The position numbers and the translations under genes are program-made. Below, in pieces: positions 50,095-62,819 of a stretch of 64,000 bases of DNA. The DNA is from Haliotis asinina (Eukaryota > Mollusca > Gastropoda > Lepetellida > Haliotidae), in NCBI RefSeq assembly GCF_037392515.1, contig NC_090280.1, forward strand, positions 18,602,001-18,666,000, given 5' to 3'. Within the stretch, counting starts at the first letter, position 1. Each line of letters opens with the position of its first letter. A model generated the notes under the pieces. That model had not been told where the DNA came from. It made no database searches and worked only from the letters and a program-made list of their open reading frames with translations.

Positions 50095-50740
50095 ATTGAC
50101 TATCTTTCAGGCGGGATAATTGGGGATCTACCCCGCCCCTTTTTAGAGGGCGACAAGCTATGTGCCCTGGAATGGGAGTGTTCGGACACGTCCATATCCT
50201 CAAGTGAACCATATTTGTTATATAGTTGAACTGGATTTTCTGATCCCTTTGATACTCTGCTACTTTGAAGTTTTTTAGTTGAATCTGACCTTGGTTTCGG
50301 TTTGCTTTTAATGGCCTGTTGAACATTTGCTGTTGATTGAGATGGTGATTTGTCCTGTGGTCTGAATTGAGGTGCAGTTGGTGAGGAAAATGAAAACAGA
50401 TATGTGTTTGTCTGGTGGATTTCTGAGTTGTTACGGGTGATAAACCTTTTTACAAAGGTAGCTCCTTGATCTTCCATTTCTGTGACTGTATCCAGTTCTG
50501 CCATGTCAGCGTACAATCGATCCCGATCTCGTACAATACCTTTGCTGGTGTTAAGAGTTCGCTGCGCAGAAACTGAAACGGGTACACCTACAAACGATTC
50601 AAGGGAAAGGAGGTTGGATGCTCGACTAACAAAGCACCGGAACGTAAGCGTCTAATGTTTCCTACGTCTCCTGCAATGCCCTGAATGCTATTAGAAACTG
50701 CAAACGGATATAATTTCAGAGGCATTTTATCAGTAGTCTC
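50095..50740 (-). pseudogene. ORF1/gag-like relic of a non-LTR retrotransposon
   Basis: Minus-strand sequence begins MPLKLYPFAVSNSIQGIAGD and RRLRSGALLVEHPTS, changes frame, then reads MAELDTVTEMEDQGATFVKR, NNSEIHQTNTYLFSFSSP and, after a gap where zinc knuckles would be, DMDVSEHSHSRAHSLSPSKK and GRGRSP. This is the order of an ORF1 nucleic-acid-binding protein in mollusc LINEs. Zinc knuckles are absent and frames are broken. Confidence 0.65.
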
Positions 50741-52345
50741 AATGACTATAAACCATGGCCAGTAATCAATAGACTTGAAGGTCGCTGTTCATCATCATTG
50801 TCGAGTGGACATTTAGTTTTTTTGAGGGAGTTTCGTAAGCCATATTGAATGTGTATTGTTTCATTATTAGAGCTATATACCCACCACGGCGTATCACAAG
50901 GACAATGCTAAAAACAAGCGAATCTACAGCTTGCAGAGCCAAGGATACCCGAATGATGTACTCCAGATTAATGGTTCTACCAGATTGGCCCATGAGCCAG
51001 CGCCTTCTGGCATACAACTCTAGGCAAAACTAACATTAAATTATGTATTGAGAATCAGAGTCCAAACAATTCGCCAAGACTTTAGAACATATCATATGAT
51101 AATTTTCAAAATTTGGTGCAACAGTATATTAATGTAACACAGGGCTTGGCGTGACCAGCCGATTGATTGAATCGGGCCTGTTCAACCACCCGTCTAGGTG
51201 AAGTTAGGGTCAAAGTGGGGTGTTGGGCAATAGGATCACCTAGTCCTTGTTCCAATACCCTCAACCACCAGGATCCCCTCCTCCGACGCATGAGCGCAAC
51301 CCACGGCAAACGGGCTTTCCAATTTGGTCGCCTCTTACGACCAGCAATGGGGTGCTCTGGACACATTCTGTCCCCTGTCCACATGAGAGAAGAGCACTTA
51401 GCGTTACCCAGCACCAACCACGAGGAGGAGGCTCTCCACGGGTGCCTGTTTCGGTAAGTGCATACCGAAATTTATCAGAATCTGCAAAGTTGTGTTGTAC
51501 GTTGCATGTGACCTTTAAAGTTTGGAGTGGAAAGAAAACGCGCTATCAGATACAGGAGCTCCCAAACACGGTCGCCGAGCGTACAAAATGACAGTCATAG
51601 CAACCCGGAACGGCATAAATATCGTCAAAGATGGCGGTGAAGGGAGACGAACAAGCTTTGGTCAATAATGTTTTTCGTCACCGTCAATCTTGAAAATTTG
51701 ATATCGAGATGTAGTGCATCAATCCCCTATAGTAAGCTTCAAACCTATTTTCATGCTTTCAAGTGTCAAGTGTGCGATTCTTCATACTGTGATGACCGAA
51801 TAAGACCCCTGAAATACACGTCTGAACGTGGAACCACGACATTCTGTTGATATCTCGCTTTCATCCTACTTCCTGATGGTGCATGAAAATCACGCAAGCC
51901 TTAACGCAGCCAGTTGCATTCCCGCGGACCGTTCTCCCGCCGAAAACACACAAAAGACCAGATCTTGGAAGTTATTTGTTAACGATTAAGTTGTACATAA
52001 TTTTGAACACACGAGCTTAACTAGACAATCCAGTGATTGACAGTGTGCGCAACGATTGGAAGAGTGACCTGCTATCGCCTAAATTTCCTTGGGGATAATA
52101 ACGATTAAATAATCGTATCTAAAGTATCATAAACGAGTGACAGTGAATGTACAAACTCCACTTTGAACAGTTTTCCACATATATCACAGCTTCTATATGG
52201 AAAGAAGACAAAAGCTTACAGGTCTCAGATCTAAGCCGTTTTATTGAAACTCCACAGCTTGAGTATCGAACAGATAGATATGGCACTACAGACACATCTG
52301 TGTCAGTAAGTGTAGTGGATGAGGATCGAATGGACCATAGCCCTA
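50741..52345. other. Spacer downstream of unit D with a dispersed repeat
   Basis: Bases 51120-51521 look like a repeat: the end (TTTCGGTAAGTGCATACCGA through GTTGCATGTGACCTTTAA) matches 22063-22131. Bases 52010-52080 share words with R1 (AGACAATCCAGTGATTGACA). Bases 52175-52260 are the conserved 3' flank seen after other kringle exons. No host gene recognised. Confidence 0.5.
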
Positions 52346-52698
52346 TCAGTCCTGGATATTACACTTTGGGACATCACACTTTTCCCAACGGGACTTTCGA
52401 TTCGTTGTGTAACACCATAAAAACCCGGCACGAGAGGGGTCACGGCAGTAGTTGGCAGATCCTGTGACAGTTTGGGGAGTATCAATTCCTGGGATCCAGT
52501 ACTTCGAGTCGTCCGTATAAGTGTGGTCGTGTGGCGTCTGAGAGTCCCATCGCTGACAGACCTTGCCAGTTATGGTTCTTGATCGAGTTCCAGTGTACAT
52601 CACTCTTCCTGCAGGTGCCGTCCAGCACGTAGATACTGTCAAGGGAAATGAAATAGTAGATAAATAGTGTCGCACTAATCAACTGAACAAAGCAGGTC

Positions 52699-52733
<35 letters not shown>

Positions 52734-55700
52734 AGTTTTTACAGTTGACATTGAATAAGTTGCATCCTTACGGTTGACACATTTCATGTTGACCATCGTC
52801 CAGTTCCCGTTTTTCTGACACAAGCTTGTTGTCGGCGAACCAGGATGGAGGTTCACGAAACCCTTCTTGCATCTGTAGTTGGCAAGAGTTGAACTATGAA
52901 CAACGACTGAGCCTTCTAATGGAGTAGGAGAACCACAATGTACACTCAGTTCCCACGTAAGGTTGGCTGTAAAGTAAATATACATAGAATGCTCACGAAA
53001 GTGCAGACACCTCTTGACAACAATATCTCCAGATAATCGATAGTTATTTTTACTTCTCATTTACATGGTTGTCTAATCCGTGAACAGCATCTTCAAACAA
53101 ATATTGATATATTTACTGCTTCAAATGCACATTCCAAAGGTCCAGTACATACTAATTTCTCTCAAGTATTCTTGTATGATATGGTCGTTCACATCAGGTT
53201 TACTGTCAGTGCAAATCGCAAAGGAATCATGGACTGCATGCTGAGGAAAATAAACTTTCTTTGGATGAACATCACTGAGGTTTTGGTTATTGTTTTTCTG
53301 AATCAGCAGTTAAGGGATTGTAAACTAAAGAACTGATAGATGTAGGGAACCTTCTTCCCGCACGCTTCCTTATAATTTAAGCGAAATACGCACAAGAAAC
53401 TACTGCTATGACTTGATAATAATGATAAGAATAGCTTATATACTGGGCATCTATCCATTCACAATGCATGCTCCAAGAGCTGACATATTACTCCTGGTCA
53501 ACGCGTACATAACACTTCCTGTGGAGAATACAATCGGTTGCTTGTAAAGGGGCTTAAGGTTCAAATTCAGACTACCATCGCATCGTACCAGGTACCCAAT
53601 TTTTACTGTTGGGTTGATAGAGGCAGTTTTTAAACGAATGGTGAGGCTACATACTTCATCAATGATGCTTCGTTGTGGGGGAGGACTGAAGTCCTAGAAA
53701 GTCTCAGGAGTCAGGCTGTCGAACACGGTCACGTGTTCCAAGGATTTCCCGCTACCTAACTTCAACTGGTCCTGTGCGCAGACCTCAGATCAGAATCTGC
53801 CCACACACCCCGTTATAACGTTCCTTACAAATGTAAGTTACTCTATGCACTATTAGGCCCCCGACTAGATCATTTACACATCTGAACATTGCTTTTTCCT
53901 AAGAGAAAATTAGCAATGAACCTAGCTTCAACAAACAATACATCCGTGAGGCCACCTTATGCGCCAGCAGCCAAAAATCAAGATTATTGGATCATATGTA
54001 TCCTGGTTATTCACCAGCATTACGATAATTCCAGGATTATAACAGTGTATGCATTTCCTTGTTTTGTTAACAAGAATGGGCTCCTTGTTTCTCCGGATCC
54101 TCCATCCGCCAGCCAGTCAGCCAGCACCAAAAGACCCTCATCCACATTCGCGGCATGTATGTACAAGATAAGTATATGGGTGGCAACATCTTACTTATTG
54201 TATAACACAACGTTTCAGGAAACCAGAGATGTAGATGCAAAGACAATTGATTATACATGTGCATCTCTGGCTTCCTGTAAATCTGGTGCATATATAACAT
54301 GTTTTCTACACCTGCCTTTAATCACATGAAGAATCGTTGTGTTATACAATAAATAAGAAGTCGCTCTCCACATATTTGTCTTACATATTCACCAGCTTCC
54401 CAATGCCCCTGAAGAATCTCGGCAGGTAAGTATATCAGAAGCCTTTAAAAATTAGATACGTAGGTATGTCTGTTTTTCATGATTTAAAGAAGCATTACTT
54501 AGCGCTGCCTCCATGTAACTGAGACGAGTCTCTTTGTTCACGTTGTCTTTCTTCAGGTTTTCTGCAACATAAACGTCAGTTTACATATATGGACAATTGG
54601 TGTTGATAAATAAACTAAAACATAGGTCTTTCATCGTCGTAATGGTCTTCGATTCCGCGTATGCAATTTACATTTCTTTATAAGTCACTACAAATATATA
54701 CAAATTCGTATAACTTTGACAAGTTTATTGTTATGTGTTCAATGCATGATAAAAATCAGGGAAAATTGGCGAATTCTTAACAACACAAAACACCAAAAGG
54801 CAGCTGTCCAAATGCACGGTATGTGCATTGTAATACTCAAGACGTAGTCAGGCTAACGGCGTGGGCAACAGTGCTTCCACTCTATCCACTGCACCACTGT
54901 GACGACCTTAGACCAGTAGGACCGAACAGCACAATGCTATCTGAGAAGGAATAACGTACCGACTTTGTTCTCGAGGTCATTAATACGCTTGTCTATGGTG
55001 GTTAAGCTTGCTTTGCTTTCTGAAAATGCAATTTACAATGCAATAAACCAACAAATATCCCAACAATTACTGGAGACTCAGAATTAGAATATTGGTTCCA
55101 GAAATTCTTCACTTGCAATAAACAGATTCATCATCTAGGCCTGTGCACGCATTAAATAGGTACATAAGCACAAAATAAAGGCTGAAATATACGAGTTCAC
55201 ATGTTAAAGAATGAATTATAGATATCTAGTTACGTGGGCAAAATGTAGTAAATACAAACATACTTCTAAAGAGCTGTTCAGAGTACAGTTAATACTAGTA
55301 GTTACATATAACAGAGATGTGTTAACCAACCATATGCCTAAACTCACTTAAGCAAATACATGCAGTGAGTGAGTGAGTTAAAATGTTGCATCGTCAGTGT
55401 TACAGACATACACGGTAAATATCTTAAAGCATCTTTCTAGAAAGGACAGTGACAGCAGCTAGAATATCACAGTATCAAGAATTAGATCTACCATCTATCT
55501 CTAAAATAGGATTTCAAATTAGGACAATGCAATTTAAAAACGGTCTCTGTATCACCAACAACTGAAGGTAGATCACCACACTAGCTAGGGGCCATGCTGA
55601 ATTAAATAAGTACTCCAGCTGTTAATATCGTCATCTATCTCTGTGTGTTTTACCTAACTAAGAAAAGAGAAACGCCCGGTCCCATGGCATTTGGTTGAGC

Positions 55701-55977
55701 TAACTGGCCTGGGCAAACTAATGGTTGACAATCTAGAGCATAACCCTAGAAACAAAACAAAAGTATGAAGATATTTGGGCGAGTGAGTAACGATTGCTAC
55801 ATACTCACCATTGTCCAGGCCTGTGTTCTGGCAGGTCTCATCGTTGGATGCCAGAAATTGGTCCACCGATGTCTTAAATGTGTCGTAGTTGACCAAAATC
55901 CGACAGTAGTCATTGGATTTGCTGGCATATCCACAAGCAAAGAGTAAGACTAGACACAGACCAGGTTGAAACATCAT
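52346..55977 (-). CDS. Kringle-sushi array unit D (secreted protein, 258 aa)
   Basis: Five exons on the minus strand: 55977-55809 (signal peptide MMFQPGLCLVLLFACGYA, then YCRILVNYDTFKTSVDQFLA and ETC), 55019-54960 (SKASLTTIDKRINDLENKV) and 54561-54499 (NLKKDNVNKETRLSYMEAAL), short coiled-coil segments, 52966-52772 (sushi: VHCGSPTP, YRCKKGF, SLCQKNGNW, MKCVN), and 52635-52346 (kringle: TCWTAPAG, KVCQRWDSQ, NYCRDPSRAG, LWCYTT, KCDVPKC), ending CNIQD and TGA. All introns are GT-AG, phase 1; exons sum to 777 bases in one frame. Same architecture as unit C. No catalytic domain, so not a plasminogen-type protease; more likely a multimeric binding or recognition protein (inference). Confidence 0.85.
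52699..52735. repeat. (AAAT)n microsatellite
   Basis: About nine tetranucleotide units in the intron between sushi and kringle exons of unit D. Confidence 0.95.
54186..54360. repeat. Foldback (imperfect palindrome) of ~170 bp
   Basis: CTTACTTATTGTATAACACAACG at the left is mirrored by CGTTGTGTTATACAATAAATAAG at the right. A second, inner pair (CAGGAAACCAGAGATGTAGATGC and GCATCTCTGGCTTCCTG) lies within. Foldback MITE-like, inside an intron of unit D. Confidence 0.75.
55370..55600 (-). repeat. Family R2 partial copy
   Basis: GTGAGTGAGTTAAAATGTTGC at one end and ACAACTGAAGGTAGATCACC / CTAGCTAGGGGCCATGCTGA at the other correspond, inverted, to the copy at 25900-26247. Confidence 0.5.
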
Positions 55978-56980
55978 GCTGAAAGAAACTTTAACTGCGC
56001 AGACCGTCTGTCATCCGAGTGAATGTGTGCTTATATCTTTAACTTGACTGTCAATCAAAATACTCTGCTCGAGTATGCTTGATGGTAACTCTTGTTAACA
56101 TGCTGCATTACACGCCCAGTGCTTGTACAATGAACTGCCAAACAATACTTCATGAACTCGAAGTGAACATTCAGTGTTACTGAAGTAGGCCATCATCGTG
56201 GCCGTCTTTGGCATCCTTCTCCTCATGATGTAGACACTTGTCCCCCACTTGTCTGCCACTTGTCTGTCCATTGTTTAGTACCTGTCGAACATTTGTACGG
56301 TCATTTACTTACATTTCAACACAATGTCACAGTTAAAGGTCGGTGGTTCCAATCTAGAAGTCATCGCTGAAGTGTTTTCTGGCAATGTTGACAGTTAAAT
56401 GTTCAAAATGTTCATACGACTATATATATAGGAGTATCGATTGAGGAGCAGGACACATGTGAAAGCGCGTGTATGTGTGCGTGCAGAGACGCGTGTACTT
56501 GCGTATCTGTGCGCGCAGACAGATGTAATATTTAGCGTGTTAGAGGTCTTGTTACGTTTATTACAGAGGATTCATTATCCATTCACGTGTGTGAATATCC
56601 TCTGTTGTGTTTATTCGAAAACTCATGTACTTAAGGGTCAGTTGTGAATCAGTGCCATTTCATTATTTCCCGTACATCTTTAAATTAGGAACGTTAAATT
56701 TATAATGTTTCACAAAATTTTGATGGAAGTGTAATCAACGAAAGAGATCGAACTACCAGCAAGTTTGTAGTGTGTGCATTTGAAACAGACAAGTTCTGGA
56801 ATAAATTATAGATAAAAGCGACAAACCCTCATCACATTGATAACAAATATCTGCTGAAGATTGTGACGGCGTCATTTGTTTCAGCACTATTACAGCTGTT
56901 ATGTTGTCGTTTGTAAACAAACTGGGTCTGAGCCACACAATCCAATGATTGACACCATGCGCTACGATGACAGAGCATGT
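55978..56980. other. Upstream flank of unit D
   Basis: Bases 55978-56300 are a duplicated 5' flank shared with unit C. From 56400 to 56530 there are GTGTGCGTG/GCGCGTG-type alternating runs. Bases 56925-56960 share words with family R1. No gene. Confidence 0.5.
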
Positions 56981-56989
56981 GTTTATGAA

Positions 56990-57990
56990 TCTCTATGAAA
57001 TAGAGATGATACCAGCTGTTCGCGAAAAGGTGAGCGCATCCTAGCCAACCGGTGGCACCTGCTATAAACATATGTTAAGTCTCTAAATTTGTTCACCTGA
57101 AATAATTTGGACATTGTGATATAGGTCAAAACAGGGAATTGCAAATGCAAGAGAAATAAATTTGTTACTGATTTATTACATTTGGCATGTCCCTCCGCAT
57201 GTTTACCACAAAACTTCTCGAAAACTGTACAGAAGCCTTGAATGTTGTAACCTTGATCAAACAACTCCCAAGCAAGAGTGGCATGCCGTTCTTTGAAATC
57301 CTGATAAGAAAAGGTACGATTGTACCTCAACAGTTTTGAAATTTAAAATGTTGGTGCTGGTTGACAAGCATTTATGAATTGACTAGAAAGTGAAGTCATC
57401 AATTTTGCCATACAGCTTGGTGGCTTATCTTTATGCATAGATCTAAAAATATGAAAGAGTTGCTCAAAGTGGTGTTATTTTTTATCCTGAATAGCACGTT
57501 CAGATGGGTAAATCAGTGGAAGTTGGCTATCCAATGGTTATTGATTAACCTCTTGGCCAAATTACCTTGTTTTGATTTTGCCAACATAAGTTGAAATTCT
57601 GCTTTACATGCATAAAGAACCAGATCCGCCAAATTACCTTGTTTTGATTTTGACAACATAAGTTGAAATTCTGCTTTACATGCATAAAGAACCAGATCCG
57701 CCAAATTACCTTGTTTTGATTTTGACAACATAAGTTGAAATTCTGCTTTACATGCATAAAGAACCAGATCCGCCAAATTACTTTGTTTTGATTTTGACAA
57801 CATAAGTTGAAATTCTGCTTTACATGCATAAAGAACCAGATCCGCCAAATTACTTTGTTTTGATTTTGACAACATAAGTTGAAATTCTGCTTTACATGCA
57901 TAAAGAACCAGATCCGCAAGGAGGGTAGCACACATTGTTGCCCATGGAGATGCCTGCTTCTTGGCGAAATGTTTTACCCCCATATTTCAC
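56990..57990 (-). pseudogene. Reverse-transcriptase-like relic with internal tandem expansion
   Basis: The minus strand carries FRQEAGISMGNN, a frame change, then CATLLADLVLYACKAEF, which matches the xxGIxMGTNCAPLLADLFLYxxExEF block of a reverse-transcriptase family I recall from animal genomes. A decayed LIYPSERAIQD-like piece and KERHATLAWELFDQGYNIQG follow downstream. The LADLVLYACKAEF part is repeated in tandem (next entry). Frames change several times; it is dead. Confidence 0.55.
57557..57917 (-). repeat. Five tandem 72-bp units, in frame (24 residues each)
   Basis: The unit encodes LADLVLYACKAEFQLMLSKS plus KQ(S/G)N. Copies are nearly identical (ATTACCTTG versus ATTACTTTG; one GCCAAC versus GACAAC). 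The unit length is a multiple of three, so the frame stays open over the whole array (57513-57983). Confidence 0.92.
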
Positions 57991-59097
57991 AGCTGCCCAG
58001 TCAACTGGCTGAAATGTGTACCGTTAGATGATAACATAGCTACGTCAAAAAATCTATTCAGCTAGAGTATAGAACATAGTTGTTACACAGTTGTTACAGT
58101 TGTTACAGTTGTTACATAGTTGTAAACAGTGTAAATAGGGTTAACAGTGTCGACAATGTATGCGAATATACGCATTTATCTTTTTCTATTATTGAATGGT
58201 CATAAATTAAGCCAGCAAACAACCAATAGTAGTTGTTCTTAAATGGAATATAAATACTTTCTTACCCGGTTAGGATGTACACCAATATTTGTTACCGAGG
58301 TTACATGTAAAAACCTATTGTAAGAGAAGTACGGTAAATAGTTACTACAGATAAAAGAGACCTGCTTGTGGGACTAGTGTCGAAAACAAATCAACGTCAA
58401 TCGATGCATTAGTTCTTTGACAAAATTTAGGAAGTTGTATAAATTCACCTTTAAGGTTAGAATTGAATGCAAATATTCATTCGGCTTGTCAGCTTTACCC
58501 AAATCCGAAAAAAATAGATGGGCGCTCATCGTTACTGTTCTCTTTTAAACCTGGAATAGTTGAACAGGAACCGGACGATTTCACAATGTAACGTAAAGTT
58601 TTCCAATGAGAATTTAGTTTCTGCATACATTTCAAATAACTGTTCATTCAGGTTTGAGTAAGAATCTGCTTGTGTAGATATATGAGCACTGATATTACCG
58701 TAGGTACTTGCTCTGTAACTCTAGTCGGTTCACTAATAACATTTGCCATATATTTCCTATCCAGAATGTTATAGACAGCATGGGTCATGGGACAGCACAG
58801 CATTTATGTCACCAGTAACAATAACTGTACTAGATATGTCTAGGGCGGCTTCGATAGAGTTGTCAAGACTACCCCAAAACTGTTCTTTATTATATTCTGG
58901 TCGATAACAAATGTGTTTAAGAAAAAATCACATATGGTCACTTGAGAATGGCTTTTACGTATCATAGATAAAGACCAAATGTATACATTTTGTGGAAAAT
59001 ATAAACCTCATGACGAACTGTTAATGTTGTATAGGAGGCAAAAGTTCGGGGAGTAATTTTGGACAATCATTACTACGAAGGCCTTAGATCTGCTTGT
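57991..59097. other. Unassigned spacer
   Basis: Short TTGTTACAG repeats near 58085-58125. No gene or dispersed repeat recognised in the rest. Confidence 0.4.
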
Positions 59098-59350
59098 TCG
59101 TGAAGGTCCGGGTTAGAACTGATATTCAGTTGCCCATGCTTGTCGTAAGAGGCCAATAACGGGGTCGGGTTATCAGGCTGGCTCTCTTGGTGGACACACC
59201 ATAGTTCCCAATTGCGTAGATCAGTGGCCAAGCTGTTGATCACTGGATTATCTGGTTCAGATTCGAATCTTTACATACTGCCGCCATATAGCTGGAACAT
59301 TGTTGAATGCGGCGTAAACTACTCTAAACTCCTCCAGTCAGTCACTCACT
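59098..59350 (+). repeat. Family R1 SINE-like copy, diverged
   Basis: GTGAAGGTCCGGGTTAGAAC through GATCACTGGATTATCTGGTT to GCGGCGTAAACTACTCTAAA and CAGTCACTCACTC; several substitutions relative to the copies at 2745 and 48410. Confidence 0.7.
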
Positions 59351-60106
59351 CCTTGGATCTGTTAAAGTCGTCTCCAGTTCGAAGTGGGAAAAGAATCAAA
59401 CAAATTCTCCTTCATCTACACAGATCACTCATTTGATTAAAACCTGACTACAGCTCCATCGTATATGGCGTAGCTTGTAAAACAGACTAAAAGCTAATGG
59501 ATTCCGTCGATTACGAAGGACTAAGAATATGTTTAGCATTTTTCAGAACTTCTGTTGACGGTGTCTCCGTCGAAGCAGATGCCCAGTCTCTATCGCCGTA
59601 TTAAACCACAATAGGTTACGAAAGTCTATACTGACGAGTCTAACCACCCTCCTCCACCCCCACCCTGCGCCCCCATTAACTGGGTATGTGATCCCCTCTT
59701 CCCTACAAGAGGTCTTCTCTACTGCCCCAAAGAATACGAATCAAGCCGTTCCTTCCTGCTGCTGTCGGGTTACAAAATACAGCGTCTTCCCGCTTCTTTC
59801 CTCTCCTCTTTGTCCGTTAGTAAGGCCCTAAATCGCCTTTGCAGTGGCCACGCGAGAAATGCCAGAAACCAATGAATTACAGAACACACAGGAATTTATT
59901 CAATCTTGAAATATTTATAATACATAAAATCTTTATTTCGATATGGGTTCAAGGATGGTGCTCACGTTGCTTTGTCCACAGTCGTTGGATCCAAAACCAT
60001 ATCCTCTAGATTACCAGACGGCGCCTCTTGTTTCACACCTGAAGCAAATGCTATATTAACAGCTCTGATATACACTAACAAACACTTTTAATATAGAAAT
60101 ATGTCA
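59351..60106. other. Spacer with a possible terminal exon
   Basis: On the minus strand, 60038-59962 could be a 3' exon: acceptor TTGCTTCAG, frame VKQEAPSGNLEDMVLDPTTV ending DKAT and TGA, with AATAAA about 25-30 bases further on (59932-59937). No partner exon was found, so this is only a suggestion. Confidence 0.3.
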
Positions 60107-60600
60107 CCTTTTCAGACTCACCTTCGTGCCTTCAGGCTATTACAAGCCTCACTTGCAAACATCCACTTTTTTAACTGGAATTATTGAATCATATAACATC
60201 TTGCTACTGGCAAATACGACATCGTTATCTGTTGGTTACTCAGCCATGTGGTAACACTACTGCCGACATTGCTGCTAAGACAGCACTCAGCAAATTGGTG
60301 ACACCGCTTCATATATCCGTGATCTGATGCGAAAGAAGCGGGACACGCAAGAAGGTGTCCGCAGATACGTATATGCAGTTAACTAACCATTGTAGGGTTA
60401 CACCCACTAGGATGGTCCCTCCAGATTTGAGGAGACCACTATGCAATGACGTCACACTGACCATTCTAGATATGCACACGAATACTTATCAAAATGGGAT
60501 GTTCCTCCATTTTGAATGCCGTACTTGACTGTGTTGATTTTTCCGTCACAGTGAATAAATAAATACTTCGATGTCAAAACATTGAAGGGTCCTTCAAACG
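60107..60600 (+). pseudogene. Second RNase H/3'-end relic of the non-LTR retrotransposon at 3860-4753
   Basis: Plus-strand sequence matches the minus strand of 4172-4700: TTCAGGCTATTACAAGCCTC, TTGCAAACATCCACTTTTTT, ATCGTTATCTGTTGGTTACT (the WLPSH region, damaged) and CTCCATTTTGAATGCCGTAC. Internal deletions remove parts of the domain. Older than the copy hit by the Polinton. Confidence 0.7.
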
Positions 60601-61690
60601 TGAATTCACATTTAATCACTCTGTTTCTAAAAGAAATGAAATTGTTAGATAAACTTACAGTCATATATATTGTTTGTAAATAGATAATTTGTGTTTGTAA
60701 ATAGATAATTTGTGTTTGTAAGTAAATGTTTTATAGCTGGTCGTTTACTTTATCAGCTAATATAATTATTAGTGGTTCTTTCCTCAAAGAAGCTTGAATT
60801 ATTCTACAACTACAAAGTGCCAAAACAGTTGAGGTAAATTTAAACATAACATTAATCGTAGAATAAAACTGTATGCTGCGGTGTGATTATTGTGACAGAC
60901 GGGAGAATGAATGCATGAAGCGGAGTGAATGGCTTTCTCTTGTAATTCCTGTTCGTCTATCAAGTATCAGTAAAACCTCTATCCCTTGTATGTGCAAGTG
61001 TGTGTGTGTGTGTGTGTGTGTCTGTGTGTGTCTGTGTGTGTGTCTGTGTCTGTGTGTGCTAGTACGTATTATTACCTATCCCATTGTTGTTATTGTTAAT
61101 CCCTCTGATGCATTCCCTTATGTTTTCTTACTTAATCCCTGATATAAGTATACATGCCGGTTCTGCTGCGCTGTATTGCTTTGCTTTTGCTTGTATTAGA
61201 AGCTACACCGAAACGTCCCATCACAGAAATAAAGAAGTTATTATCCATAAAGTATCATACATTTCTTTTACCCATCAACTTCTAAACTGCCAGTCAAACA
61301 AATCTGTGTGCAGTCTACTATTAATTTGTGCTTTCGTTGCAGTTGTTTGTAATAGTCGTTTATTGTTACGAGAACAAAATCCGCAATCACCCAGAACAGT
61401 CCAATGTTGGTGGACGCGGGGTGGGTTTACTGTGCTGGTCCCGCTGGGGTACATGCATCTCTACCCGGTTGTCATGAATACTCCATCGTGTTGGGGTTAA
61501 CCGGTACCATCCGACCTCTCCATGTTGCATGCGCTCAGAAACATCTCCAGATGGCATAACAATATATTTCATGTTGAATGTTTAATTGTACGATCGACAT
61601 TCGGGTTTCACGATGAAGGCGTCTGTCTGCAAACTCGAGGAGGCAGCCAGTGGACCTCTCTGCACAGACGACGGTCCAACAGGCAACGGT
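60601..61690. other. Spacer with (GT)n tract
   Basis: A ~20-bp unit (TGTTTGTAAATAGATAATTTG-like) is repeated near 60670-60720 and a (GT)n/(TGTC)n tract runs about 61000-61060. No gene recognised. Confidence 0.5.
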
Positions 61691-61699
61691 TGCAGCCAG

Positions 61700-61870
61700 G
61701 TTGTTGAAGCATCGAAATTCTCTGGACAGACGCCTATCTGACAGCCAATGGAAACAGTCAGAGAACCAAACATAAAGACCTCTGGACAGACGTTTATCTG
61801 ACAGCTCACTGAAACAGCGAGGGGACAGAACCATCCACCGTCCAGTCTCTGGGTAGACGTCTATGTTCCT
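61700..61870. repeat. ~62-bp minisatellite related to 43920-44330
   Basis: TCTGGACAGACG recurs at about 61721 and 61783, and TCTCTGGGTAGACGTCTATG near 61846. The last unit nearly matches TCTCTGGGTAGACGTCTGTC at 44296. Confidence 0.6.
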
Positions 61871-61879
61871 GCCCACGGT

Positions 61880-62819
61880 TGCTGTAATGGGGTCTCCGAA
61901 GCAAAGGATGGCAGTTGATTTTGTACATTGTCCTGGCAATATTATAACGTCATGAATTTGATGACGTCACAATGCTATGGCATCGCTGTACTGCAAATCC
62001 AGTGGTAGTACAGTGTTGAGATATGTGCATTTTTCATTGAAGACCAATGAAGAGTGATTATGATAAATAGAATTTCCACCTTGTTTCTACTGATATCAAT
62101 TATATCAACTCTCGTTTATAAAGGTAAAAATATCCTCGGCAAGACTCGGATAATTATACGTTTATCAACTTGCATTTAATATAATTGATGTCAGTACACG
62201 TGGGTGAGACTGCCTATGTACTAACACGGAGAACACTTGAATTTACTTGTCTGAGAAGTACACCACATTACTGAAAAGAATAAGATTGGAAAGCAAAGAC
62301 ATATACCATTCTAAAACGTAGGGGATAATGGATTTACAAGAAGACTGATAAAATGCAAATGGTGAAGCCAAGCAGGAAACAGATGATGAAGAGTAATCAA
62401 GGGATAATGTCACAATTTATTCAATTCCCTGAAATGTTTCATCATCAGTATATATATATATATACCTGACAGTATAGACACAACTTCTTCCGTGTGTCTG
62501 TAATAGGAAAGTGAAAAAGAACAGATATCAATGGGGTCAGTGTTGTACATGTAACTCAATCAATCCCGAATGCTACACATCAGTCTCATCAAAAGTAAGC
62601 ATTATCATTAAAAAGTGACAGTGAATGTCTCTGAACAGTTTTGAATCACCGCTTGTCACCTCTATATGGAAAGAAGACTTGAGTTTACAGGTCTCATATC
62701 TAAGCCATTTTGTTGAAACCTCAGAGCTGAAATGTGGAGCTAATAGATATAACACTACAGGCACAACTGTGTAGGTAGGTGTAGTTGATGAGGATCAGAT
62801 CATGTGGACCGTAACCCTA
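61880..62819. other. Spacer downstream of unit E
   Basis: A (TA)n run lies at about 62447-62464. Bases 62600-62800 are the 3' flank shared with other array units (CTCTATATGGAAAGAAGACTT). No gene. Confidence 0.5.

Noticed and set aside
50766..51017. 83-residue minus-strand open frame upstream of the gag-like relic
   Set aside because: No family resemblance; lies just outside the recognisable ORF1 sequence.
53889..54329. 146-residue plus-strand open frame
   Set aside because: Runs through the foldback repeat on the opposite strand to the array gene; no domain recognised.
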